Of a DNA stretch of 64,000 nt, positions 32,801 through 43,009 are shown piece by piece; the first letter of the stretch is position 1; each line of letters begins with the position of its first letter. This DNA comes from Selaginella moellendorffii (taxonomy: Eukaryota > Streptophyta > Lycopodiopsida > Selaginellales > Selaginellaceae), in contig NW_003314263.1 in assembly GCF_000143415.4 (NCBI RefSeq), forward strand, positions 3,668,451 to 3,732,450. The letters run 5' to 3'. The notes under the pieces are model-generated. The model saw nothing but the letters and a program-made list of their open reading frames with translations, ran no database searches and had not been told where the DNA came from. A program made the translations under genes and the position numbers.

Positions 32801-34992
32801 CTCTTGGCACACATGTCCAAATGTTAAGTTTGGCTTCATAGTTATTTTATAGTAATTCACTATAAAGTATAGGGTAAAAACTATATACATTATATTAATA
32901 TAAGAGAATCAGTCTCAATAAGTACTATCTAGCGAGATTAGGAAATTAGTAATGTTGTATACACTAAAGTAAAAATGAACAAAAAAGCTAAGAAGGATCT
33001 ATATATATAATTATAGTATACGTGGTTTTCACCATAAACCCTTAGACACGTTGCTAAGCGCAAGAAAACAAAACTCAAATGTTAAAGCTTTGGGCCATTA
33101 AACGAAGGGATAAGACTAAATTCCCAAACATACAACTAAAGAGTGAAAGGATAGGAATATAAAAAGTTATTAAGATAATTTTAAAACATCTAACATCCTA
33201 ATGTCAAGATTACCATACAAAATAAAGCTAAATAGAATTTGGCACTATTTTAGTATACCAATGGTCTAACGTGAGAAACATATGCTTTGGGCTTTCACCC
33301 CAATCCTAGGAGTTAATCTCTAGAATAATCATGAAAACTTACTAAATATGTAATGGCATTAAATTGCAAATATAGATATGGGAACAACACCATTGTAGTC
33401 AAAAGAATTTCTATATTCTATAAATATGCTGAATTAGCAAATTTAAACACTTTCCATAAATAGTCAATAGTGTTGGAACAAAACTTACACATAAGACATA
33501 GTAGCAAGGGTTTTTGGTGAACCCATTAAACTATCATGTAGCGATATTAAAGGATTATAACTCAATATACAAAGGTTTTTGTCATTAGCTAGTGTAAGAC
33601 ATAATGAGATAAGACACCTTATTGAGTTAAGTATGTTTATAATAAAGCATCTTAGAGCAAAAAATTCTTTAAATATTCCCTCTAAAGTATATTTTAAGTG
33701 TGAGAGAGGATATTCTATTTGGGGGTTAAAGTTCATTTAGGGGTTAAGCTCAAACCATTGTACCATTGTCCTTTAAAGATACGTGAGAAACTTAAATGTT
33801 GGACATTATCCCAAAAATGATAGGTGGCAATTGCTATAAAGTAATTGAACTAATGGTACATATCATCCCTAAAATTCTTAAAAAAGAATTCTGGCTACAT
33901 GTGAGGATTGGTAGTAAAAGCAAAATGAATTACACTATGCACCATAAACATTATTAGCAATTAAGTATGATTGTTCAATTACAACCACATAACATCAAAC
34001 AATTACACCAATTGTTGCTCTAGAGTCAAAGGAGGAGGAAGCTACTACTCTATCATAAAAATGACCAAAAAAAGAAAGCACTAAAGAAGAAATTATAAAG
34101 CTACAAAAATGGAATGATTTAAACGATGCAAAAATTAGATTTAAACCAAAAGCACAAATCAAAGCATTTTTTAAGGATAATAAAAAATGCCCCTCTAATA
34201 TGAGTGGATGGAATATAGAATGAAATGTACAACTTGTATATAGGAGCAAGTGGTTCAGATTAATATTAATTTGATGATGATCAAAATCCCACTATATGGA
34301 ATGAAATGTGTAGCTTGTATATAGGAGCCAGTGGTCTGGATTAAAATTAATCTGATGATAACCAAAATCCCACTATACTAATTAGTATATGGCATCATAG
34401 ATCTCACAAAGTGTAAATTAATATTTATCACTATTTAATTTTAAATATTTATATTTTATTAAATTTGTAGAACTAGTGTATTATCTTTGGTAACTAAATT
34501 TATTATTTGTACGGAAGGATTTACACATTTATATGTGTGTATGTATGAGGCCTATCAACATCTAAAATATTATTTTGTGATACCTACAAACTTTCAATAT
34601 TAGAGAAAGAAATATCATAGGATACTTCTACATGTAGGAAGAAGTAATTTTTTTCTATAAAGAAAGTCAGAACCACTTAAGTCACTTAGTTGGAAAATTC
34701 CAAATTGAAGAATATGTCAAAACTGAATCATCACTTATTTTGTTATCACAGTTTTTTTTTATTATTATTATTAATTTTTTTTGGAGGGGGGGGAATGGGT
34801 CCAATGTAATGGATGCAAATATTTCAGAAAAAAAAAGTCAGATATCATAAGCAAAAGTTGACTTACTGGTGAAGCACGAGAGCAAGAATATGTCAGAATC
34901 TTCAATTTAGATAATCCAAGCCCATGCTATATACACGGTCTGGCAGCGCCCTCAAGAAAGGAGCATGAGACCAAAGGATCCAAAACATCAAG
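29850..34992. other. Five-kilobase AT-rich intergenic region
   Basis: From about 29860 the DNA is strongly AT-rich, like 2650-4360. No splice-bounded exon or recognised domain is visible; the few open frames of 65-84 codons are Leu/Ile/Phe-rich and typical of AT-rich chance. Short duplications occur: a 20-base AATAATTCTACATCTCGTAG at 29885-29945 in two copies, and CACATTGTCTTA near 30020 and 30058. A GGGAATCGAACTCGAAAC core near 31965 resembles the B-box-like repeat of 11460. A poly-A/T and ATT microsatellite stretch followed by an eight-G run lies at 34750-34795. It could be old decayed transposon DNA, but nothing identifies it. Confidence 0.6.
34218..34379. repeat. Tandem duplication, period 81 bases
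   Basis: Two copies start at 34218 and 34299 with GAATGAAATGT and end in CAAAATCCCACTATA. They share CTTGTATATAGGAGC and differ by about a dozen substitutions. No coding content is seen. Confidence 0.75.
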
Positions 34993-36858
34993 ATGAAATG
35001 TATTGTGGTTTTGGTCTCACTTGTCCTTGCTTCCTTAATATGCATCAACGTTTGGGTTCCTAGAATGATAAAATCATCATCATCTCCTGGTTATTACTTT
35101 CCTGATCTCGCACAAGATCATGGTTCTACCTGCTGGGAGGCCAGTTACTACGCTATAAACAACGATCCATTCTACAAGTGGGCAACTGGCTCCTCACTTC
35201 CAATGGCACTTAAGCTCAACGAGAAAGGCACTCTTGGCTACCAGCGGGCAAGTGTATGGAGAATCTCTGGAATGAAAGATGCCCGATCGAATGGTACAAG
35301 CATGTTCAACTCTCCAGATCCCCACGTTCTAGGAGGAGTCCTTCACCGTGTAAGTAAAGGTTTGGCTTGGGAGATGTCTATCAACTGGGGGATGAGTGTT
35401 CGACTCTGCATCACTTTGCCCAGAACGACTGGCGAGCCGTGTCTCTTCACTGCTCCTGTAGTTTGGACAAACAAGCTCCATGCAAATGGTACGGGCTCTT
35501 ATGCGGTCCTCATGGTGGGCGTTCCGTACAGAAAGGCCTCGTCAGACATGTTTTCGGTTAGCAGCAGCTCCCTGTATTTGCCCTGGGGAGATTACTTGAC
35601 CAACTTTGCGAGTAACGCTAGAACTCAACTTGGGCTCACGCTTGACAAAGACAAGGGAAACAACGTTAACAAGTATGTGTACCAAGGAAACGTATGTGAA
35701 GCATCCAAGCCCGTTTTCATTATTCCGGATGTAATATCGTATTTGGGATTTCCAACCCATCAGTGTGGCTGTGATGGGAACGTTTGCATCATTGACAGCA
35801 ACTTGACGCTGCTGTCAGATTCGGACCAAGGCATATCTCCTTTGAAGCTGAATTCTACAAGCTGTAGTAGCAGGACTTCCACTCTTTGGAATCTTGAGGG
35901 CATTCCAACGTTCTCTACATACAGCCTCAAACGAAACGGATCATTCACTTTTGAAGTGACATTTAGCTCTGGTTCAGCTGTAAATTTTTCAGAGGCGATG
36001 AAGGACGTTAACTATGGGATCATAAAGAACGTAAGCTCGTGTGTTCAGGGATGGCTGGAGCAACACCCGGTTGAAAAACCTCTTACAACCATCTCCCAGG
36101 ACTGTTCCCTTCAAGGCATCGCAAACGTTGATTATTCTCACAGCGGTCAAATGATATTTCGATTCCCACTTGCTGCATCGGGGATGAGAGCGACGTTTGA
36201 TTATAAAGTTCCCATTGGCAACACACAAGAGGACGTCTACTGTGGCATGGATCAAGGACAAGTAGCACTGAGCCAGAACTTGTGCATGCTAAACATGACG
36301 AAGCTCAAGTCCTCGGGAGAAATGTCAATGCTAGCACAGCAACTGGATGTCTTTGCAAACGTTGCGGACATAAAGAGGTTCGCCCTCAAGGAATGGGAGA
36401 AGGGGTCTTCAAAGAGAGCTGAAGTTCTCTTTGAGATCTTGGTGGCGATCTTCACGATCGGGGCCACAATCTGGGGAATGTTTGCCAAGTCATCGGAGAA
36501 CTTTGAGAAGTCGCTCATCAGATTTGTTTGGACAGAGTTTCAACTTTCAGTGCTTAGAACATTTGCACGGGCCTTAATCCTCATTGGAGTGATGATATGG
36601 AACACATTCAGCATATTTCAGATGATCAAAGAGGTGGAACTAAAGCGTTGTCTTGCCACCTCTGGAACAATCATCCAGCCGTTGAACGGTATCAGCTTTT
36701 TGGTCACCACCACCTCCACTATTGAAGTGATGCCCAGGTGGTCAATCTTATTTTGGGTGTGCTCACTGGAATTTGTTATCTTTGTGGCAGCAGTAGTTCT
36801 AATCTTTCATAGAATGCGCAAATCCGAAGAGCTTAAGACAGCAGAGATCAACTTGTAA
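34993..36858 (+). CDS. Orphan ectodomain membrane protein, outlier member (621 residues, intronless)
   Basis: Same family as the genes at 54169 and 60307. Shared blocks include STCWEASYYAINNDPFYKW, GTLGYQRASVWRISG, SPDPHVLGG, NWGMSVRLC, GSYAVLMVGVPYRKAS, YLTNFASNAR, VYQGNVCEASKP and GFPTHQCGCDGNVC. The N-terminus is a hydrophobic segment (about residues 3-22) that may be a signal anchor. A Cys- and Asn-glycosite-rich region of some 460 residues follows, then three hydrophobic segments near the C-terminus (ILVAIFTIGATIWGMF, ALILIGVMIWNTFSIF, ILFWVCSLEFVIFVAAVVLI). The likely arrangement is a large extracellular or lumenal domain with short cytosolic ends. I do not recognise the family in any named domain. 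It is more diverged than the array copies and transcribed on plus, with PPR genes following it. Confidence 0.8.
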   Translation: MKCIVVLVSLVLASLICINVWVPRMIKSSSSPGYYFPDLAQDHGSTCWEASYYAINNDPFYKWATGSSLPMALKLNEKGTLGYQRASVWRISGMKDARSNGTSMFNSPDPHVLGGVLHRVSKGLAWEMSINWGMSVRLCITLPRTTGEPCLFTAPVVWTNKLHANGTGSYAVLMVGVPYRKASSDMFSVSSSSLYLPWGDYLTNFASNARTQLGLTLDKDKGNNVNKYVYQGNVCEASKPVFIIPDVISYLGFPTHQCGCDGNVCIIDSNLTLLSDSDQGISPLKLNSTSCSSRTSTLWNLEGIPTFSTYSLKRNGSFTFEVTFSSGSAVNFSEAMKDVNYGIIKNVSSCVQGWLEQHPVEKPLTTISQDCSLQGIANVDYSHSGQMIFRFPLAASGMRATFDYKVPIGNTQEDVYCGMDQGQVALSQNLCMLNMTKLKSSGEMSMLAQQLDVFANVADIKRFALKEWEKGSSKRAEVLFEILVAIFTIGATIWGMFAKSSENFEKSLIRFVWTEFQLSVLRTFARALILIGVMIWNTFSIFQMIKEVELKRCLATSGTIIQPLNGISFLVTTTSTIEVMPRWSILFWVCSLEFVIFVAAVVLIFHRMRKSEELKTAEINL

Positions 36859-36927
36859 TGAATAAATATTTGGTGTGTGTTTGTGGATTATCAGAATATA
36901 TATTTAAGGAGAAACTAAATTATTGTA

Positions 36928-39003
36928 ATGTATAGAGTTCTGGATGCTACGAGTTCTTGCTACTCAACTACGAAGTCTTCTTCTTCTTTTTGTGATTCTT
37001 CAACTCAGCCTGGCAAATCCTTTGTCTCGATTCTAAATCGATCGCGATTGAAAGAGGTCATCCAGCATCTCCAGGTCGATCACCAGCATCTAGATGACAA
37101 CGACTACGCTTCTCTCCTCCGGAAATGCATCGAATTCAAAGCTCTCACCGAGGGCCGCGACCTCCACACCCTCATCTCCAAGGGAGAGTACGGACAGAGC
37201 TCCTACCTTTGCAATCTCCTCACCCAGCTGTACGGGAAATGCGGCCACCTCCATGCCGCGAGGGGAATATTCGACTCCCTGGGTGAGAGGAGGAACGTTT
37301 ATTCCTGGAATATCATGATCACGGCATATGCCCAGAACGGGCGTCTGGAGGAGGCCAAGGAGATCTTTGACCGGTCGCCACAAAGGACCATGGTGACGTA
37401 TAACGCAATGGTCACGGCATATTCCCAGAACGGGCATCTCCAGCGTGCCAAGGCCTTGTTTGATGGGATGGAGCAGCGAGACATTGTGTCGTGGAACGCC
37501 ATGCTCGCAGCATATGCCCAGAGCGGGCACGACACCCAGACCGTCGATCTCTTTAAGTCCATGGACATCGACGGCGTCACGCCCAACCACGTGTCGCTCA
37601 TCTCTGCGCTGGACGCGTGCGGCAGGGTCGGGGAGCTGCGGCTCGCAGACGCACTGTACGACGCGGCGTTGACTCTTGGGTGTACGGGCGACTACAAGGT
37701 GTGTACGGCACTGGTCAATGCGTACGGCCGGTGTGGCAGCCCGGGCGATGCCAAGCGGATATTCGACTCCCTGGAGATGGCGAGCAAGAGCGACGAGATC
37801 GCAGCCTGGAATGCGTTGCTCTGCGCGTATCTGGTGGGCGAGAACCTTAGCGATGCCAAATCGCTATTCGATTTCATGCCCGCGCGCGATCACATCTCCT
37901 GGAACATCATGATGGTCGCGTTTGGGCGAAGTGGATTCCATCGCCAAGCCCTGGATTGCTTCCGGCTAATGGATCTCAATGGAATCGCCCCGGACAGCGC
38001 CACTTTCGCGAATCTGCTGGATTCGTGCCCCACACTGGAAGACGGCAAGACCGTACACGCTTGCGCGGAGGAGAGCGGCTACGCGGCCCATCTCATGGTG
38101 GCCACCTCGGTGGTGGACATGTACGGCAAGTGCGGTGACGTGGCCGCTGCCAGGCGGGCCTTTGACGCCATGCTGGAGCGTGACGTGGTGGCGTGGAACG
38201 CCATGGTGGCGGCATACTCGCACAACGGTCACGGCCACGAGGCCCTGGAGATATTCCGTACGATGGATCTCGAGGGGGTGAATCCCAGCGAGAGCACGTT
38301 TGTGTCGGCCGTCGATGCATGTACGGCGGTGGCGGATCGGGCGGTGGGGAGGCTCTTGCACGGAGTTATCGTGGACAGCGGGTACAAACTCCACGGCAAA
38401 GTGCTCAACGCACTGGTGACTATGTACGGCAAGTGTGGAGATCTTGTACGGGCGAGGGCGATGTTTGATGGCTTGTCCACGGTAGATCCTATCCTGTGGA
38501 ATGCGATGATCGGAGCATGTGCCCAGTTTGGGCATATGCCCGATGCTTTGGAGCTCTTGAGGGAAATGCTCCAGTGTGGAGCTTCTCCGACCACTGTGAC
38601 TTTCACGAGCTCTCTGGTGGGTTGTAGCCGGAGTGGGTTCTTCGAGGAGTCGAGGGAATTGTTTCTCGCAATGCAAGACTGTGGATTGGATCCCAATGGC
38701 GAGCACTTCCATTGCATGGTTGATCTCTTGTGTCGCGCCGGGAAGCTCCGGGAGGCTCGGGATTTGATCGTTAGCATGCCATTTGAGGCGGATTTCCCTG
38801 CGTGGTCGGCTCTTGTCAGTGCTTGTAGCGTTCATGGAGATTCCAAGCTTGGGAGAGAGGTGGCGAATGAAGTGATCTCTTTGGTTCCGGAGGATTCGGG
38901 GCTTTATGTCTGTCTCTCCAAGGTCTTTTCCTCCGCGGGCATGCAAGATGAGGTGGCGAGACTAGAGCAAAAGAGAAAAGATCTTTTGCTCAAATCAAAG
39001 TAA
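36928..39003 (+). CDS. PLS-class pentatricopeptide repeat protein, 691 residues, intronless
   Basis: A run of about 15 PPR motifs spans residues 60-560: repeated NVYSWNIMITAYAQNGRLEEA, VSWNAMLAAYAQSG, ALVTMYGKCGDLVRARAMF and similar. The P, L and S length variants of the plant RNA-editing class alternate. The C-terminus has the E-type extension (MVDLLCRAGKLREARDLI, WSALVSACSVHGD, LYVCLSKVFSSAGM) and stops without a DYW deaminase domain. The first 50 residues are Ser-rich and basic, suitable for mitochondrial or plastid import. Known members bind organelle RNA in a one-repeat-per-base fashion and recruit editing enzymes; the target here is unknown. The gene starts 69 bases after the membrane protein stop. 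Confidence 0.92.
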   Translation: MYRVLDATSSCYSTTKSSSSFCDSSTQPGKSFVSILNRSRLKEVIQHLQVDHQHLDDNDYASLLRKCIEFKALTEGRDLHTLISKGEYGQSSYLCNLLTQLYGKCGHLHAARGIFDSLGERRNVYSWNIMITAYAQNGRLEEAKEIFDRSPQRTMVTYNAMVTAYSQNGHLQRAKALFDGMEQRDIVSWNAMLAAYAQSGHDTQTVDLFKSMDIDGVTPNHVSLISALDACGRVGELRLADALYDAALTLGCTGDYKVCTALVNAYGRCGSPGDAKRIFDSLEMASKSDEIAAWNALLCAYLVGENLSDAKSLFDFMPARDHISWNIMMVAFGRSGFHRQALDCFRLMDLNGIAPDSATFANLLDSCPTLEDGKTVHACAEESGYAAHLMVATSVVDMYGKCGDVAAARRAFDAMLERDVVAWNAMVAAYSHNGHGHEALEIFRTMDLEGVNPSESTFVSAVDACTAVADRAVGRLLHGVIVDSGYKLHGKVLNALVTMYGKCGDLVRARAMFDGLSTVDPILWNAMIGACAQFGHMPDALELLREMLQCGASPTTVTFTSSLVGCSRSGFFEESRELFLAMQDCGLDPNGEHFHCMVDLLCRAGKLREARDLIVSMPFEADFPAWSALVSACSVHGDSKLGREVANEVISLVPEDSGLYVCLSKVFSSAGMQDEVARLEQKRKDLLLKSK

Positions 39004-39059
39004 GGCTTTAGTAGTGTTATAGAATGCTGTTCTAAAGAGTGCTCGAGAGAGAGAGCAGC

Positions 39060-39520
39060 CATTAGACTTTGCAACTATGATTCGCCATTGTGCCGACTTT
39101 GGCAAAGGGTCCCTGGATACACAGCCAGATTGAAAGGGAGAACGTTTTCCTGGCAAATCTGCTCGGCCAGATGTATGGAAAATGCTGTGGCACTAGTGAT
39201 GCCAAGCGAGCGTTCGACACCATCGACGCCAAGAACGTTTTCTCGTGGTCTTCAATGGTGATGCATATGGGCATCTGGAAGGTGCCAAACTTATCTTTGA
39301 CAACATCCCGGTTCGAGATATTGCTGCATGGAATACAGTGCTTGGTTCATATGCACAACACGCCAACGTTGACAATGCAAGATGCTAACCCGGATCCAAA
39401 CTTCTTTGTCCTAATTACGGCTTATGCCGAAAGTGGGTATATGTCCAGCGTAAAGCAATGTTTGATTCCATGTCACCTCGAAATGCAATCGCAATGCTTG
39501 CTGGATATGCAAGACTAGTG
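39060..39520 (+). pseudogene. Short-type PPR pseudogene
   Basis: It resembles the 343-residue PPR at 46147: a start like FATVIRHC (here TMIRHCADF), then WIHSQIERENVFLANLLGQMYGKC, DAKRAFDTIDAKNVFSW and later AYAESGYMSSVKQ. The reading frame changes at least three times and middle repeats are shortened. It lies on the plus strand directly after the 691-residue PPR gene, so the order membrane protein then short PPR equals that of the array units read along their own strand. Confidence 0.75.
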
Positions 39521-39529
39521 CGAAGAAGT

Positions 39530-40330
39530 AAGGCTTTCGTCAAAGACGGAGTTTCTTTGTATGTGTATAATCCGATGAAGAGCCAGTTGGTCTCTCGATG
39601 ATTCTTCCGAAAGATGCCCCAGCATGACACTATAACAGTGACGGCAATTTGGCATTTGTCGCGAGGGACAACCTTGTTTAAGCCAGAAAGGAATGGCGAT
39701 GACTTTGAGAGCTCAGCGGAGTTAGTCCGCTAGCCAAGCACTCGACCAAGAACAGGAACTCGAACCGGCTGGAATGGATCAAGTCTAGAGTCGAAGAGAC
39801 ATCCTCCTGGAAAACCAGCATCAGTGTGAGTGTAAGCATTGTCCGAAAGAACTTACGCTGCCATGCAAAGCTTTGATCTTCATATGCGGCAAGCTGACTC
39901 CTGGAACGCTCAAAGGAACATAATCCGTTGCCTCTCTGGGGAGGCCTCCTCGACGTTATCCCCCCGGAACAAGCGCTACTTTAGTGTATCTGGAAAGAAG
40001 CAGCGATCCTAGTGATGGAAAAAAAAAATCAAAGAAAAACAAAGTTGGTCAAGGAGTTTGAGACAAGGTACCTAGCATATCATGGATCGTCCCATAGCCG
40101 CTGGAATTTAAAATTTCTCAACGCGATCTGGAGATAGAAAATAAAGAGTGAGAAACAATAAAAAAAAAAATTCACTCAAATGGTCTTCTTTCCATCTCAT
40201 ACGTTTCGAGAAGCGTGGAGCGTCAAGTACCGCAGACACCTTCCTTGCGAGATTATGTACGTAGTGCATTTTTCCCTCCCAAGAACCCTAAAAATCTGAT
40301 TTAAACCCGATTTTGGCGCCAAAAAGAAAA
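39530..40330. other. Unassigned interval
   Basis: The first 100 bases still hold pieces of the short PPR (CTTTCGAAAGATGCCCCAGCATGAC is array-type PPR text in mixed frame). The rest, to the start of the GTPase remnant, shows no recognised gene. Poly-A runs at 40015-40030 and 40160-40175 are present. Confidence 0.45.
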
Positions 40331-40345
40331 GGGTAGAGGTCTAGG

Positions 40346-41230
40346 TTGCATGCCGGTGCGCAGCGGCGGGGCGATTCCAAGCAAGTCTCTCGCCAGTGGA
40401 ATCAACAGGTGCGTGATGTAGCGGATGTGAGGCGATTCGACAATCTTTTAGCCGAGGATCGAGCAGTCGGTCAGGTCAGGTCGGCGCAGGCGAATTTCAT
40501 GACTGTCGTGGTGAACGAGCTGGAGCGCTCGATGAGCTTGCAAGAAGAGGGCTTTAGAGCAGGGATTAAGCTTCTTTGCGTGGTGAGAGCACTTCTCCAA
40601 AATACCAGTGGCTAATGTTGATTTGCTACTGGTGCTGGATAGGCCGCGCTTGGATCCTGTGATAATGAATAGGTTCTTAGTCGAAGGCGAGTCTACTGGA
40701 ATACCTCTAGCAGTGGTGCTCAGTAAGGCGGATCTTGTTACTCTGGAGGTACCCGTTTTATTTCTTTTGCAAAGCTGATAGAAGGATCATCTTTAGTTTT
40801 CAGATGAAAGATAGCTGGGAGAAGCAGCTGATGGAGTCGGGATATAAACTATACATATGCAGTGTAGAGACTGGTATGGGGCCTCTTCATGAAGATAAAA
40901 CATCAGTTGTTTTTGGCCCAAGTGGAGTCCGAAAATCGAGCTTGATCAACTTTCTACGTGGAAAATCTTGCCTTCCACCAGATGACATCCAGGTCTGTAT
41001 ACCTTCGAAGTTCGTCTGAAACTAACTTGTCGCGTGTACAGGCACTAGACGAAGTCGACAATGAAGTCATTCGCGTGTAGTAACGGACTGGATCCGGTCG
41101 ACACACGATGCGGCACATTTCTCTTGCATCTGCCATTTAGAGGGGCTATGCTCGCTGACACTCCAGGTTTCAGCTATCCCAGCTTGTCAATGGTGACAAG
41201 GAACTCATTAGCATTGCTTTTCCCCCAGGT
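40346..41230 (+). pseudogene. RsgA-like circularly permuted GTPase, broken
   Basis: Segments in RsgA/YjeQ order: an OB-fold part (AVGQVRSAQANFMTVVVNEL to KLLCVVRALLQ), then ANVDLLLVLDRPRLDPVIMN, IPLAVVLSKADLV with the NKxD-like G4, and after an intron GPSGVRKSSLINFLRG (G1, with Arg in place of the Gly of GVGKS), then LADTPGFSYPSL (G3). The order G4-G1-G3 is diagnostic of the permuted family, which helps mature small ribosomal subunits in bacteria and plastids. Between G1 and G3 two stop codons follow each other and the frame must shift once (GSGRHTMRHISL to LPFRGAML). A missing N-terminus and the G1 change also argue that it is dead. Confidence 0.75.
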
Positions 41231-41829
41231 ATTTTTTGTCAGCTTCTTCTTATCGCGATTGTGAGCATAGCTGTGGTCTCAGCTTTTACTTCTCAGCTAG
41301 ACAGGTAAAGGTGACTTACACCTTTTCTTTTCGTCTTTTCTATTGTCTAGGATCAAGGCCTGGATACAATAGCCGAAGGCTCAAGATATCAACGAAGGAA
41401 GAGCAATGCCTTATTTCAAGTGCCGATAAATCCGTACAGGAAATGGACAGGCTTATCGACGAGATTGACAGCAAGTCATGTCCGCGGGTGGCCTACGGGA
41501 GTTTAGCCTCACACGAGCAGCAAAGCAGCAGCAACATCAACCTGACAACGCCGCTGAACCCCCCGTGTCTGGACAAGGTCATGTCTCTCCACTCTCGTCA
41601 GGGTGGTCGCAGAGCATTCGGTTGGCTTGGTCGTGCTGATGATCTGGAAGCACAGGCTTGACAGGCACTGCAAGGCTTGCCTCAAAAGTATACATACAAG
41701 GAGCTGGCGAGTGGGAACCTCGCTTCGAGTAAATGCTTCAGAGGCGTATTGGATGTTAGAAACTTGGACAGCCTTTTTTTGGGAGAAGCTTGCGAATTCT
41801 CCAGAGCTACCTGTAAAACAAAAACTCAG
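41231..41829. other. Unassigned interval after the GTPase remnant
   Basis: An open plus-strand frame (QCLISSADKSVQEMDRLIDE near 41405-41465) may be the degraded end of the GTPase or of another gene. A second stretch at 41590-41830 has no recognised product. Confidence 0.4.
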
Positions 41830-42420
41830 CACGAGGTCTCGATCTCCCCGGTAAGCTGTAGGAGCTGCTGCGTCGCGTGCTTAACTGGGAGAAAAAAAAA
41901 GGAGAAGAAAGGAAAGAAACAGAACACTCTCCATAAAAACTGTGCAAGCCAATGAACGAGAGAGGAAGAGTAGCTCTGGACCTAGGGCCTGCTCCAGCTT
42001 AAAAAGCCGCTGGAACGTAAAGAGAAGCTCTTCGCCTTCACTGCAATGACGACCGACCTTATGTGTTTGTTTACTCAGTCAATTGGACTTTCGGGCAGAC
42101 GAAGACACATGAACCATGAGAGAAAGGGCAGTGTGGTATGTGAGTGTCTTTTCAGGCTCTTTGGGTGCTCGTACTATGGACACGGACGAAACCAAGAAGG
42201 CGATGCTTTGCTTCTTACTCGGATTTAGCCCTGGACATTTTGTTTGCTTTCTTTACTTCCTGGTGGGTCGCATCTTGAGTCTGGAAGAGTGGTCGTCTAG
42301 CAACAACAGAGATTCATGGCCATGGACAAGGGAGCCAACATCGAAAGCCGTTACCTCGTGAAGAGCCTAAGTATCAACTCCAGGGAAATACAGGCAAAAC
42401 ACATGTGGTGATAAGAACAT
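41830..42420 (-). repeat. Repeat R copy 4, inverted
   Basis: Read on minus, this matches the HAD-containing half of R. Its Lys-Lys exon (RRPLFQTQDATHQEVKKANK, then MSRAKSE) is closer than the other R copies to exon 3 of the array HAD genes. It is therefore the link that shows R to be derived from an acid-phosphatase-like gene. A TAA-type stop follows soon after. Confidence 0.7.
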
Positions 42421-42475
42421 TCCACAGTCTCAGGTGCTTGATCTCAGGCAACTCTTGAAGTTGAAATGCTTCCAG
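42405..42475 (+). pseudogene. Tail of a HAD gene exon 3 (decayed cassette unit)
   Basis: The text CACATGTGGTGATAAGAACA and CCACAGTCTCAGGTGC matches the end of HAD exon 3 at 57240-57285. It is followed, as in the intact units, by a catalase remnant on minus. This marks the oldest recognisable cassette. Confidence 0.6.
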
Positions 42476-42579
42476 GCAATAAATTGCGAGTTTTCTTTTC
42501 CCACGATAATTACAGCTTTGCAGCTAGATTTAGGAACTGGAGCACAGTGGATTCAGTTAAACGTATCCATTGCCAAAGC

Positions 42580-42975
42580 ATAAATGAGATGTTAGACCTT
42601 TTCTCGTAGTAGAAACACGCCCAGCGTAACGAGACGGGAAGGAAACCTGTTGAGTACAAGCACAAGGAAAAAAGCAAACCGCTGATTGTCATACCTCTTC
42701 GTCATGGTGATTGTTCTGCACATTTAAGACGTTCGCAGGAAGCAGCAAATAATTCGGCCTCATCTGGGTGTCAGCACACGAGCAGTTTATCGTCGTAGTA
42801 AATGGGGCTCCTCATTCTCCGCACACATGTCAATGTTCTTGCTTAGACCGTAGGAAGAGAACATCGAAGATGTAGTTGTTCTCGCTCTTCATTTACGTGG
42901 TCCTGCGTTGCATGTCTGTGGTTCGATCCACCAACGATGACGGCCTCCTCTTCCAGCAAGCTCTTGACAGAAGCA
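42580..42975 (-). pseudogene. Catalase 3'-half remnant, oldest unit
   Basis: On minus: VKSLLEEEAVIVGGSNHRHA and TQD match the plant catalase segment around residues 220-245. Then come YYDDKLL and NNHHDEE, and a degraded VNYFPSRFD region after an intron near 42690. Stops and frame changes are frequent. The N-terminal half, with the catalytic histidine, is absent. Confidence 0.7.
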
Positions 42976-43009
42976 TGAGAAAGCCAAGTCAACCAGTAGT
43001 TTCACTTTT

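Noticed and set aside
33485-33736. 83-codon open frame in the AT-rich region
   Set aside because: Leu/Ile/Phe-rich chance frame without domain or splice context.
37966-38946. 326-codon open frame antisense to the 691-residue PPR gene
   Set aside because: It is a shadow of a GC-rich PPR gene: composition is His/Arg/Pro-rich and no family is recognised.
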